A stretch of 39,099 bases of DNA from Methylobacterium ajmalii (GTDB taxonomy: Bacteria; Pseudomonadota; Alphaproteobacteria; Rhizobiales; Beijerinckiaceae): positions 1-39,099 of the forward strand of contig NZ_JACWCT010000055.1 in NCBI RefSeq assembly GCF_016613415.1. The letters are read 5' to 3'. This document shows, piece by piece, positions 1 through 8,279 of the stretch (position 1 is the stretch's first letter; each line of letters starts with the position of its first letter). The notes beneath the pieces are model-generated. The model made no database searches. It saw only the letters and a program-made list of their open reading frames with translations, and had not been told where the DNA came from. Made by a program: the position numbers and the translations under genes.

Positions 1-1
1 G

Positions 2-1264
2 CCGGCGCTCGCCCGGATCGCCCCGGCGGGCGAGGCCTTCGCCCGCGACGTCACCGAAGCGTACTTCGCCGAGCGCGGCCGGGCCGTCCGGGCGCTGTAC
101 ACCGAGGGACGCCGGGAGGAGGGCGACGCGCTCCTGGCCGAGGCCGTGCGCGGCGTCGCCGCGCTGTCGGCCGCCTGCCTGCCGGCCGGGACCCGCGCGG
201 ACCCGGCCACCCCCCTCGTCCTGATCCTGGCGGACGGCCTGCCGGACGGCGCCCGGCACCGGCTGGAGCGGACCGTGGCGCTCCTGGACGGCCTCGGCCA
301 CGCGGTCCGGGTCTTCGATCTCGGCACCGTCCGGGCCTTCGAGGCGGCGCTGCCGGAGGCGCGGGCCGCGATCGTGGTGCGGATGCCGGCCTGGCCCACC
401 GTCGTGCAGGCCCTGGTGCAGGCGCGGCGCCTCGGCGTCCCGACCCTGTACGAGACCGACGAGCTGACGATCGACCCGCGCCTCGCCCCGCCGCCGCTCC
501 CGGCCTTCGAGGGCCGGATCGGCGAGCGGGTCCACGAGGACCTGGTCTTCGGGGTGGCGCTCTACCGGGCGGCCGCGACGCTATGCGACCACGGCCTCGC
601 GCCGACCCGCGCCCTGGCGCGCCACCTCGACCGGGTCGTCGCGACCGGGCGCAGCTTCGTCGTGCGGGATGCGGCGACGCCGGAACCCGGACCGCGGCAC
701 CGGCCGCAGGGCCCGGGCGGCGAGGTCCGGCTGTTCCTGCACGCGCCGCGGACGACGACCCTGCGGGCGTCGGATCCCGCGGGCGCGGCGCTGCTGGGCG
801 CCCTGCGGCGGGAGCCGCGGGTCCGGCTCGTCACCGCCGGCTTCGCCATCCTCGACGAGGCGTTCGCGCCCTTCGCCGACCGCATCGCCGAGCTGGGGCC
901 CGCTCCGGACCGGGACGCGGCGCTGCGCGACAGCGACCTCAACATCGTCCTCGCCGACGGCAGCGAGGCGGAGGGCTGCCTCTCGGCGACCGGCTGGCTG
1001 GCCGCCGCGCGCCTCGGGATCCCGACCCTGGCGGGCGATACGCCCGGACATCGCGAAGCGCTGGCAGACGGGGTCGACGTCCGGCTCGCCGCCGACGCGG
1101 CCGGCTGGGAGGACGGCCTCGCCGCCCTCGTGGCGCGGCCCGACCTGCGCGCGGCGATCGGGGCTGCGGCCGCCGCCCGCACCGCCGCGCACCATTCGCA
1201 TGAGGCCGCTGCGGACGACCTTCGCGCGGCGATCGAATCTCTCCGCATCGGGACGCCGCGATGA
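2..1264 (+). CDS. Glycosyltransferase-like protein, 5'-truncated
   Basis: The reading frame is open from base 2, so the window edge cuts the N-terminus; the GTG at 146 is only an internal possibility. About 420 residues are visible. The C-terminal half resembles the second Rossmann domain of GT-B glycosyltransferases: a segment ending in LNIVLADG, then EGCLSATGWLAAARLGIPTLAGDTPGHREAL-type sequence, the usual place where the sugar nucleotide is bound and where a retaining transferase keeps an acidic residue. A charged helical stretch at the visible N-terminus may belong to another domain of a longer protein. The stop overlaps the next start (ATGA at 1261-1264), which suggests translational coupling with the methyltransferase. 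The polysaccharide neighbourhood supports a role in glycan assembly, but donor and acceptor are unknown. Family assignment is moderate because no full catalytic motif is visible. Confidence 0.6.
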   Translation, partial: PALARIAPAGEAFARDVTEAYFAERGRAVRALYTEGRREEGDALLAEAVRGVAALSAACLPAGTRADPATPLVLILADGLPDGARHRLERTVALLDGLGHAVRVFDLGTVRAFEAALPEARAAIVVRMPAWPTVVQALVQARRLGVPTLYETDELTIDPRLAPPPLPAFEGRIGERVHEDLVFGVALYRAAATLCDHGLAPTRALARHLDRVVATGRSFVVRDAATPEPGPRHRPQGPGGEVRLFLHAPRTTTLRASDPAGAALLGALRREPRVRLVTAGFAILDEAFAPFADRIAELGPAPDRDAALRDSDLNIVLADGSEAEGCLSATGWLAAARLGIPTLAGDTPGHREALADGVDVRLAADAAGWEDGLAALVARPDLRAAIGAAAAARTAAHHSHEAAADDLRAAIESLRIGTPR

Positions 1265-2169
1265 CCGACCCGGACCGCTTCAGCCTGACCGCCCTGCGCC
1301 GCGCCCTCGCCCGACGCCTCGATCCCGATCGAGGGAGGCCGCCCGCGCCGGCACCGATCCCGGCGCCCGAGCCGGTTCCGGACACCCTCGACGCCCTGCT
1401 GGCGCGCCTCATCGAAGCGATCACCGCCCGGGCGACGACGCTGGCGATGGACGGCTCGTTCTACCACGAGGTCGGCCCGGCGGTGGACGGGGAGAGCCTG
1501 GAGGCGCGCTCGGCCGAGGACCTGCTCGCCGCCGCCTTCCGCCCCGGCGCGAGGCTCCTCGATTTCGGCTGCGGGGCGATGCACAGCCGGCCCTTCATCG
1601 AATCGCTCGGCTATGCGTGGCAGGGCGTCGACTACCTCGACAGCGTCTCGGGCACGGTCCGGGACGAGGTCGGCCGCCTCGGGGACGCGGTGCGGTTCTA
1701 CGACGGGCGCGTGCTGCCCTTCGCCGACGGGGAATTCGACGTGGTCTGGGCGATGGTGGTGCTCCACCACGTCCAGCACGTCGACCTCAGCTTCGGCGAG
1801 ATCGCCCGCGTGCTGCGCCCCGGCGGCAAGCTGATCGGCCAGGTCGCCTATCTGGAGCAGATGCAGGATTACGGCACCTTCAACTTCACGCCCTACGGCC
1901 TGAAGGTGGCGGCGCAGGGCGCCGGCCTGCGCCTGACCCGGGTCGACCCGAAGCACGACGCCTTCGTGTTCCTGCTGCGGCGCCTGCTGATCACCCTGAC
2001 GGCGAGCGACGACACGCCGTTCAACGCCATGATGGGCCCCGAGGGCGTCGTCCACCGCAGCCTGATCGAGACGGGGCGGCGGCTCGGCCTCGACATCCGG
2101 ATGATCAACCTGCTGCGGCTGCTGTTCTGCACGCATTTCGTGTTCGAGATCGAGAAGCCCGCGCCGTGA
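1261..2169 (+). CDS. Class I SAM-dependent methyltransferase
   Basis: This 302-residue protein has a Methyltransf_11-type Rossmann core. Motif I, LLDFGCGAMHSRP, sits near residues 98-110 and would bind S-adenosylmethionine. An acidic residue after the next strand (GVDYLDS) fits motif II. The later segment FDVVWAMVVLHHV followed by ARVLRPGGKL is the usual post-core pattern of small-molecule methyltransferases. A proline-rich linker of about 80 residues precedes the core. The start overlaps the preceding stop and the stop overlaps the GTG of the following gene, so the three are probably one transcript. In this context it may methylate a sugar or a lipid-linked glycan, but the substrate cannot be read from the sequence. 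Confidence 0.82.
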   Translation: MTDPDRFSLTALRRALARRLDPDRGRPPAPAPIPAPEPVPDTLDALLARLIEAITARATTLAMDGSFYHEVGPAVDGESLEARSAEDLLAAAFRPGARLLDFGCGAMHSRPFIESLGYAWQGVDYLDSVSGTVRDEVGRLGDAVRFYDGRVLPFADGEFDVVWAMVVLHHVQHVDLSFGEIARVLRPGGKLIGQVAYLEQMQDYGTFNFTPYGLKVAAQGAGLRLTRVDPKHDAFVFLLRRLLITLTASDDTPFNAMMGPEGVVHRSLIETGRRLGLDIRMINLLRLLFCTHFVFEIEKPAP

Positions 2170-3518
2170 GCGCCGCGGCGATGCGGCAGCCCTCCGCTGC
2201 ACCGGAGCCCCCGCGTCCGGCCGCGGCACGCCCGCGCGCCGGCTGGGCACGGGCGGGCGAGGATCCCGTGGCGGCGGTCCGGCTGGCGGAAGCCCTGCGG
2301 AATTCCGGCGACATCCTGGGCGCGGGCGCGGTCCTGGCCGAGCTGTGCCGGCTCTTTCCCCACCTGCCCTACGGCTGGCGCGAGCGCGCGGTGCTGCGCT
2401 GGCGCGCGGGCGACGCCGCGGGGGCCGCGGGCGACTTCGCCCGGGCGCGGGCGGCGGATCCGGGCGACCTCCTCACCCTGGTCCAGGCGGTGCGCCAGCT
2501 CGCCGGCGCGGGCCGGCTCGACGCGGCAGAATCCTGCCTCGCCGATTTCGCGCCGCGCGATCCGGCGCAGGTCCGCCGGGTCGCGCGACTGGAGCAGTTC
2601 CTCGCCTACCTGCGGCTCCATCCCGAGGCGGAGGCGATGCGCCTCGCCATGGCGGTCCGGGCGAGCCCGCGCCACCTTGACACCGCGGCGGTGGAGGCGC
2701 GGATCGCCGCCGCCCTGGCCGAGAGAAGGCCCTTCTCGCTGATCCGGCTCGGCGACGGCGAGGGCGCCTGGATCAGCGATCCCGACGAGGCGGACGGACG
2801 CTTCCGCCAGCTCTACCGTCGCAACCGCAAGCGCATCCTGCGGACCTGGTTCGGCACCGACGCCCTGGTCGACCGACCCGACTTCCTGGCCCTGCGCGAG
2901 CGGTTCCTGGCGACGATCCCGGCCGCCTCGGTGGTGGGCGTGACCTACCCGGAGCGGGTCCGGCACGAATACGGCCTCGCCAGCCCCGACGGGGTGCCGA
3001 GCTGCACCAACGTGCTGCGCCACGTCGCGCCGCTGGTCGGCGAGGGCGGACCGTCGGTCTGCACCCACGACATCCACCTCGACCTGCACCATGCGGGGGC
3101 GCTGCGCCGCCTGATGGCGGCCGGCCACCCGGTCGGCCTGATCTCGTGCCACCCGCCGCTCGCCGCCGCGCTCGCGCGCCTTCCCGGCATCCGGGTCGCC
3201 GCCGCCGTGCTCGTGCCCGAGGAGAAGGGCTTTACCGCCGTCATCGGGACGACGGGCCTGGCGGGAACCCACTACCCGGATGCCTTCGGCCGGGTGACCG
3301 CGCGCCTGCGCGGCCGGGACTGGTCCGGCACGCTCTGGCTCGTGGCGGCCGGCTATCTCGGCAAGCTCTACTGCCACGAGATCGCCGCGCGGGGCGGCGT
3401 CGCCGTCGACATCGGCTCGATCGCCGATGCCTGGTCCGGCAAGGCGACCCGCCCGGGCCTCGCCGACCTCTCGCGCTACCGCCTCGGCGCGCCCCGGCCC
3501 GGCGGAGACGCGCGATGA
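2166..3518 (+). CDS. TPR-like protein with GT-D-fold glycosyltransferase domain
   Basis: The chosen start is the GTG at 2166, which overlaps the preceding TGA as GTGA and has a GAGAAG stretch upstream; the ATG at 2181 would shorten the 450-residue protein by five. After a proline-rich head, residues of roughly 35-170 form Ala/Leu-rich helical pairs like tetratricopeptide repeats. The domain starting near residue 190 opens with FSLIRLGDGEG, the signature of GT-D-fold (DUF1792-like) glycosyltransferases. It is followed by basic residues (YRRNRKRIL) and a C-terminal part with WLVAAGYLGKLYCHEIAARGG and a closing DIGSIADAW. GT-D enzymes elongate glycans on adhesins, while in polysaccharide clusters their acceptors are mostly unknown. 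Overlap with both neighbours (ATGA at 3515-3518) indicates coupling. The domain call is good; the target is unknown. Confidence 0.7.
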   Translation: MSAAAMRQPSAAPEPPRPAAARPRAGWARAGEDPVAAVRLAEALRNSGDILGAGAVLAELCRLFPHLPYGWRERAVLRWRAGDAAGAAGDFARARAADPGDLLTLVQAVRQLAGAGRLDAAESCLADFAPRDPAQVRRVARLEQFLAYLRLHPEAEAMRLAMAVRASPRHLDTAAVEARIAAALAERRPFSLIRLGDGEGAWISDPDEADGRFRQLYRRNRKRILRTWFGTDALVDRPDFLALRERFLATIPAASVVGVTYPERVRHEYGLASPDGVPSCTNVLRHVAPLVGEGGPSVCTHDIHLDLHHAGALRRLMAAGHPVGLISCHPPLAAALARLPGIRVAAAVLVPEEKGFTAVIGTTGLAGTHYPDAFGRVTARLRGRDWSGTLWLVAAGYLGKLYCHEIAARGGVAVDIGSIADAWSGKATRPGLADLSRYRLGAPRPGGDAR

Positions 3519-4372
3519 CCCATCCGGACGGACACGCCATGGCGACGCTTCGCAAGTCTCTCTCGGCCGATTCTCTCTCCGCCACGACCTCCCACGAGAC
3601 GGTGCTGCACGGGCTGGGGATGCGCCGGCCCCTCGACCTGGCGGTGGCGGTCGTCACCGCGCATCCGGATGACGAGACGATCGGGCTGGGCGGCGTCATG
3701 GCCCACCTGCGCAACCTGACGCTGCTCCAGCTCACCGACGGCGCCCCCCTCGATCCCGCCGCCGCCGCGGGGGCGGGCTTCCCGAACCGGCAGGCCTACG
3801 CGGCGGCGCGGCGGGGCGAGATCGTCGACGCCCTCGCGGTGCTGGTCGAGGGCCGGCTTTCCCGCCAGGTCTTCTACGAGGTCCCGGACGGGCGGCTCGC
3901 CGACCACCTCGCCGGGGTGGTGGAACGGCTCGTCGAGGACCTGATCTGCGTCGACGCCGTCCTGACCCACCCCTACGAGGGCGGCCATTTCGATCACGAC
4001 GCGGCGGCCTTCGCGGTGCAGGAAGCCTGCACGCGGCTCGCGCGGCTCGGGGGCCACGTCCCGGCACGGCTCGAATTCACCAGCTACCACCGGGTCGGTG
4101 GCCGGTTGCGCACCGGGCGCTTCCTCGACGACCCGTGCGCGCCCGAGGTCGTCGTGCCGCTGACGCCGGAAGCGGCGCGCCGCAAGGAGGCGGCCTTCGC
4201 CTGCCACCGCAGCCAGACCGGCAATCTCGGCCTGTTCGGGTTCGGTCCCGAGCGCTTCCGGGCGGCACCGATCTACGACTTCTCGCGCCCGCCCCCGGGC
4301 AGCGAGGTCATGTACGGGGTGGAGGTGTGGCGCGGCCTGAGCCGGGCCTTCGCGGCCGCGACGCAGAGTTGA
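3515..4372 (+). CDS. PIG-L family deacetylase
   Basis: This 285-residue protein carries the PIG-L/LmbE motif AHPDDETIGLGG near residues 48-60. The His, Asp and Asp supply metal-binding and catalytic groups for zinc-dependent de-N-acetylation. A second conserved segment, HPYEGGHFDHDAAAFAV, supplies the further histidine region. Family members remove acetyl groups from N-acetylglucosaminyl conjugates (phosphatidylinositol, mycothiol or antibiotic precursors). Here the neighbours point to an amino sugar in a surface glycan or its lipid carrier. The ATG overlaps the preceding TGA; an in-frame ATG eight codons later is an alternative start. The gene ends 14 bp before the convergent GT2 gene. The enzyme class is secure and the substrate is inferred. 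Confidence 0.88.
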   Translation: MTHPDGHAMATLRKSLSADSLSATTSHETVLHGLGMRRPLDLAVAVVTAHPDDETIGLGGVMAHLRNLTLLQLTDGAPLDPAAAAGAGFPNRQAYAAARRGEIVDALAVLVEGRLSRQVFYEVPDGRLADHLAGVVERLVEDLICVDAVLTHPYEGGHFDHDAAAFAVQEACTRLARLGGHVPARLEFTSYHRVGGRLRTGRFLDDPCAPEVVVPLTPEAARRKEAAFACHRSQTGNLGLFGFGPERFRAAPIYDFSRPPPGSEVMYGVEVWRGLSRAFAAATQS

Positions 4373-4385
4373 CGCGGATCGCCGC

Positions 4386-5294
4386 CTATTCCCCCGGCGC
4401 CATCCCGGCCCTCGGCCGGCCGGCGCAGTAGCCCGCCACCGTCCCGATCGCCCACAGCGCCTTGTCGTACGCCGTCCCGGCATCCCGTCGCAGCAGCGCG
4501 CGGCCGCCACTCGCGGTGAAGCGGGCGAGGCGGAAGGCGAGGTAGGGCAGGCCGTAGCGGTGGAGCCGCAGCACCCGGCCGAACCCGCGGGCGTAGTCGG
4601 CGGCGCGGGCGTGGCGGCCGGCGCTCGCCACCTGGTCGTGGTGGACGATCAGGCGGTGGCGGAAGACCACTCCCCTCCCCTGCCCGAGGAGGCGCAGCAG
4701 GAAGTCGGTCTCCTCGCCGGAGCGGAACGGGGTCGCCGCCCCGACGCCGAGGGTCTCGTCGAAGCCGCCGACGGCGCGGGCGGCCTCGCGGCGCACGAAC
4801 AGGCCGTTGGAATTGCCCGCCGACCAGACGTTGCGCCGGTCGACCGCGCGGTCGGCAGGCAGGAAGGCCCCGAGGGATTCGCGGCCGGCCGCGTCGAGGG
4901 TGCGCCCGGTCACCGCGTCGGCCTGCGGATGCGCCGCGAACAGCCCCGCCACCTCGGCGACCAGGGTGTCCGGGTACCAGCAATCGTCGTCCGGGAAGGC
5001 GATCAGCTCGCCGCGGCAGCGGGCGAGCCCGACGTTGCGGGCGCGCGACAGGCCCGGGGCCGAGCGGACATGGTCGATGGCGAGGTCGTCGCGGTAGCGC
5101 GCCACCAGCGGTTCGAGGGTGCCGGGCTCGTTCTGGTCGACGAGCACCACCTCGAAGTCGCGGCGGGTCTGGCGGGTCAGCGAGTCGAACAGGCGCTCGA
5201 GCTGGGCCGAGCGGCCCTTGGTGCAGACGAGGAGCGAGAGGAGCGGCGAGGAGGCGGGCATGGCGGGGCTCGGGATCGCGGTGTCTCCGGTCAT
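4386..5294 (-). CDS. Glycosyltransferase family 2 protein
   Basis: The 302-residue product starts with a GT-A nucleotide-binding strand, LLSLLVCTKGRSAQLERLF, then FEVVLVDQNEPG. The metal/nucleotide motif FPDDDCWYPD lies near residue 100. The segment GGFDETLGVGAATPFRSGEE is the usual acceptor-side ED-like region with SGEETDFLLRL. A hydrophobic stretch near the C-terminus (AYDKALWAIGTVAGYCAG) may associate with the membrane. GT2 enzymes move a sugar from a nucleotide donor with inversion. The gene is the last of a leftward trio; the gap to the double hydrolase is six bases, so they are co-transcribed. No specific donor can be named. Confidence 0.88.
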   Translation of the reverse strand: MTGDTAIPSPAMPASSPLLSLLVCTKGRSAQLERLFDSLTRQTRRDFEVVLVDQNEPGTLEPLVARYRDDLAIDHVRSAPGLSRARNVGLARCRGELIAFPDDDCWYPDTLVAEVAGLFAAHPQADAVTGRTLDAAGRESLGAFLPADRAVDRRNVWSAGNSNGLFVRREAARAVGGFDETLGVGAATPFRSGEETDFLLRLLGQGRGVVFRHRLIVHHDQVASAGRHARAADYARGFGRVLRLHRYGLPYLAFRLARFTASGGRALLRRDAGTAYDKALWAIGTVAGYCAGRPRAGMAPGE

Positions 5295-5300
5295 GGGCGT

Positions 5301-7112
5301 TCAGCCGCTGCGCGAGAGGCGCAGCGACAGGCCGCCCGGGCTTCGGCTCGGCCGAGCCGGGGCCGGCTCGGCGGTCGGCCGCGCCTCTCGCACCACCCGC
5401 TCGAGCAGCGCGAAGACCCGGTCCTGGTCGGCCTGGCGACTGAGGTTGTGGTCGGTGCCCGGCAGGATCGTGACCGGATAGCCGAGGCGGCGGCCGATCC
5501 GGTCGTCCGAGGCGCCGAAATGCGCCTGTACGGTCGGGATGCCGAGGTCGTCGGCGCTGTAGACCATGCAGATCCGCGCGCCGCGCCGGCGGATGCGCGC
5601 CACCCGCCCGGCGACGCTGGCGCGCTGCAGCGTGCGCCACGGCATCCGGGCGCTCCAGCGGTCGAGGCGGGCGGCGGCGTCGCGCAGGAGCGCGGCGGCG
5701 ATGCGCGACAGCCCGATCTCGCCGCTGAGGATGCGGCGCCAGAACCGGCCCTGCCGGGCGCGGGCGAGGTAGCCCTGGCTGTGGCGGAAGGTGTCCCGCA
5801 CCATGGTCTCGACGTCGGTGCCGGGCTTCAGGTCGAAGCAGTACAGGTTGACGAGGAGGGCGGCGCGCAGGCGCGCATCCTGCGCCAGGGCCTGGAACGC
5901 CTGGTAGGCGCCGCTGCAATTGCCCAGGATCACGCCCGGGGTGTACCCAAGCCCCGCGAGATGGTCGATCGCCGCCGTGACCTCGCCGACCGAATCCGCC
6001 GCGTAGAGCGGCAGCGAGCCGTCCGGCCGGTCGGGACTGTCGCCGATGCCGCGCAGATCGAAGCGGAACGAGGCGATGCCCGCCGCCGCCAGCCGCCGCG
6101 CCATCCGGGTGGTCTGCCGGCCGTGCCCGGCCCGCGGATTGCGGCCGGAATTGACCACCAGCACGGTATCGCCGCTCCACGCGCCGGCCGGCCGGCACAG
6201 GATGCCGACGAGGCCGGGGCCGAAGCGCGACACCTCCTCGGACCACGCCGCGTCCGTCAGCCGGCAGGGCTCGAGGGATCGGTCCCGCGCCCCGTCCCTC
6301 TCCCCCGTCGCGCCGTCCACCGCGAAGTCGCGCACGAGCGCGAAGGTCTGCTCGGGGGTGCGGGAGAAGAGCGGATCGGAGACGAGCTGGGTCAGGTCGG
6401 GGAACGGCCCGGTCTCGACGGCGCTGCCCAGCGCCCGGTAGCGCCCGGCCAGGGCCTCGACCTTCGGGCCGAGCAGCAGGATCCGGGGCGCGGGCGGGCG
6501 CGCCGGCGCCATCAGGTCGAGGCCGGCGAGGTCGGTGAGGGTCCGGGCCCCGAGCACGAAGCTGCCGACCATCAGCGCGTCGGGCTCCTGGGGCATCGGC
6601 GTGCGGTCGGGCATCACGTCGAGGAGGCGCGACTGCATCGCCATCTCGCGCCGGTAGGCCTTGCCGGTGACGAACGGGCTCAGCATCACCAGCCGGTCGA
6701 TCCCGGCCCCCGCGGAATCCTCCTGCGACAGGGCCGCCAGGGTGGCGCCGAGGCGCAGGCCTACGACCGCGACCTCCTCCACCCCCGCCCGCTCGCGCAG
6801 GAAGGCGATGCCGGCGCGGATCGCGTCGAGGGCCGCCGGGATCTCGGGGCCGTCGGGGTCGCGCGAATCGCCCTGGCCGGGATAGTCGAAGCGCAGGGTC
6901 GGGCAGCCGGCCCCGGCGATCGTCGCGGCGAGCTCGCGCCAGGAGCGGTAGGCGCAGCCCTGCTCGAAGCCGAAGGTGCCGCAGAGCAGCACCCCGCGCC
7001 GCAGCGGGCCGGGCGCGTACCAGGCGAAGGCGTCGCCCAAGGCGCCCGGAATGGCGACCGGGATGGGATCAGTCGGGCTCACGGCGTGTCTCGGGGTCGG
7101 GGACGGGCTCAC
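5301..7112 (-). CDS. Fused double alpha/beta-hydrolase, exosortase-associated type
   Basis: The chosen start is the GTG at 7112, which overlaps the TGA of the upstream wecG-like gene; a second GTG at 7082 would remove ten residues. The 603-residue protein has two alpha/beta-hydrolase domains, about residues 15-290 and 310-590. Domain 1 has the oxyanion-strand segment LLCGTFGFEQGCAYRSWREL and LRFDYPGQGDS. Its nucleophile elbow reads GLRLG, with Arg where Ser is expected. Domain 2 has FRFDLRGIGDSPD, and its elbow reads GNCSG, with Cys in the nucleophile place; a late PGTDHNLS supplies the catalytic His. These two elbow types recall the two separate hydrolases of exosortase/EpsH polysaccharide systems, here joined in one chain. 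Activity of domain 1 is doubtful. The role in glycan or lipid-carrier processing is inferred from the neighbours. Confidence 0.75.
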   Translation of the reverse strand: MSPSPTPRHAVSPTDPIPVAIPGALGDAFAWYAPGPLRRGVLLCGTFGFEQGCAYRSWRELAATIAGAGCPTLRFDYPGQGDSRDPDGPEIPAALDAIRAGIAFLRERAGVEEVAVVGLRLGATLAALSQEDSAGAGIDRLVMLSPFVTGKAYRREMAMQSRLLDVMPDRTPMPQEPDALMVGSFVLGARTLTDLAGLDLMAPARPPAPRILLLGPKVEALAGRYRALGSAVETGPFPDLTQLVSDPLFSRTPEQTFALVRDFAVDGATGERDGARDRSLEPCRLTDAAWSEEVSRFGPGLVGILCRPAGAWSGDTVLVVNSGRNPRAGHGRQTTRMARRLAAAGIASFRFDLRGIGDSPDRPDGSLPLYAADSVGEVTAAIDHLAGLGYTPGVILGNCSGAYQAFQALAQDARLRAALLVNLYCFDLKPGTDVETMVRDTFRHSQGYLARARQGRFWRRILSGEIGLSRIAAALLRDAAARLDRWSARMPWRTLQRASVAGRVARIRRRGARICMVYSADDLGIPTVQAHFGASDDRIGRRLGYPVTILPGTDHNLSRQADQDRVFALLERVVREARPTAEPAPARPSRSPGGLSLRLSRSG

Positions 7113-7918
7113 GGGCGGGCGACCCGCACGGGGTGGTCGCGCAGCCAGCGCGCGAGCCGGAGCTTCAGGATCGTGACGAGGAAGACCGCGACGTCGAGGG
7201 TGTAGCGGCGCCCCAGCCGGCGCGGCTCGCGCAGGAGGCGGAAGACCCATTCGAGCCGCAGCGCCCGGACGGCCTCGGGCGCCCGGGTCGCCGTGCCGGC
7301 GATGTAGTCGACGAGCGCGCCGACCCCCATCAGCAGGCGCGCGTCGAGCCGCGCCCCGTGCTCGGCGATGAACAGCTCCTGGCCCGGGTTGCCGAGGGCG
7401 ACGAGCAGGATGTCGGGCGCGGCGGCGTTGATCTCGGCCACGACCGCGCCGGCCTCCTCGGGCCGGAAATAGCCGTGGCGCACGCCGACGACCCTGTGCT
7501 GGGGATAGGCGAGCGCGAGGTTGCGGGCCGCGGCCCCGGCGATGCCGGGCTTGGCCCCCAGGAGGTAGAGCGTGCGCGGCGTCGTCTCGGCGGCCAGGAA
7601 GGCCGGGACGAGGTCGGTGCCGTTGAGGTTCTCGCGGAAGAACCGGCCGCGGAACAGCGCCGAGCACAGGTCGATGCCGAGGCCGTCGCTGACGAGGAGG
7701 AAGCCGCGCAACGCCGCCGCGTAGGCCGGCTCGCGCAGGGCCGCCAGCAGCATGTTGGCGTTGCAGAAGCCGAGGCAGAGCTGGGTTTTCCGCTCCAGCA
7801 CCTCGTGCAGGTGAGCGAGGAGCTCGTCGCGGGTGAGATCGGCGACGCTGACGCCTTCGAGGTCGAGCCGGTCGGCGCTCGCAGCTCGGGGCGCCGTGTC
7901 GAGGGCGCGATCAGGCAT
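7109..7918 (-). CDS. WecG/TagA/CpsF family glycosyltransferase
   Basis: The 269-residue protein matches the WecG/TagA/CpsF family (GT26) in length and motifs. GLGIDLCSALFRGRFFRENLNGTDLVP covers the conserved NG(A/T)DL acceptor segment. LYLLGAKPGIAGAAARNL gives the glycine-rich nucleotide strand, and ILLVALGNPGQELFI is the family G-x-P-x-Q-E signature. The C-terminal RAPEAVRALRLEWVFRLLREPRRLGRRY is the typical appendage with L-E-W-x-x-R. Known members add N-acetylmannosamine or related sugars to undecaprenyl-linked intermediates at the inner face of the membrane. The gene heads the leftward trio and is followed by the hydrolase with a GTGA overlap. The exact sugar is not known. Confidence 0.92.
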   Translation of the reverse strand: MPDRALDTAPRAASADRLDLEGVSVADLTRDELLAHLHEVLERKTQLCLGFCNANMLLAALREPAYAAALRGFLLVSDGLGIDLCSALFRGRFFRENLNGTDLVPAFLAAETTPRTLYLLGAKPGIAGAAARNLALAYPQHRVVGVRHGYFRPEEAGAVVAEINAAAPDILLVALGNPGQELFIAEHGARLDARLLMGVGALVDYIAGTATRAPEAVRALRLEWVFRLLREPRRLGRRYTLDVAVFLVTILKLRLARWLRDHPVRVARP

Positions 7919-8279
7919 GGGACGCTTCCGAGGGGGTGGGAGGATCCGTGTCGAGGCAAGATCATCGCCGTGATCGGTGAAGAAGTACCGACCGGCGCCA
8001 CCCCGCGCAAAGTCAATGCGCCGCCCCCGGACGGAGATGCAGCCTTAATTCGGCACAAGGTTAACGACACCTTGGAGAGATTTCGACTCGCAGGTTTCGC
8101 AACCTTGACGAAAGGCTAAGCTTGTCGTCATGGGTCGACGATCGCGATGCTGTCGCGGCGATTGTCTTGGGCGCACGAGATCGCGTTAAAGGCCCGATAG
8201 GAGATGGCTGCTACGCCGGGCGGGAGGAGGGCCGGCACCGGCTGCCGCCCACCCGCCCGATCGAGAGGCGACGGACACG
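7919..8279. promoter_or_regulatory. Divergent regulatory gap between wecG-like and flippase genes
   Basis: This 361-bp gap separates the leftward and rightward glycan operons and has no convincing gene. It is less GC-rich than its surroundings around 8041-8130. It contains the inverted repeat CAAGGT-N7-ACCTTG at 8056-8074 and a second imperfect one, TTTCG/CGAAA, around 8095-8113. These could be regulator sites or leader hairpins. I could not identify a clear -35/-10 pair. Divergent promoters here are inferred from gene orientation. Confidence 0.5.

Noticed and set aside
4560..7205. 881-residue frame on the + strand opposite the glycan genes
   Set aside because: It is antisense to three well-supported genes and has the Arg/Ala/Gly-rich composition of a GC-rich shadow frame.
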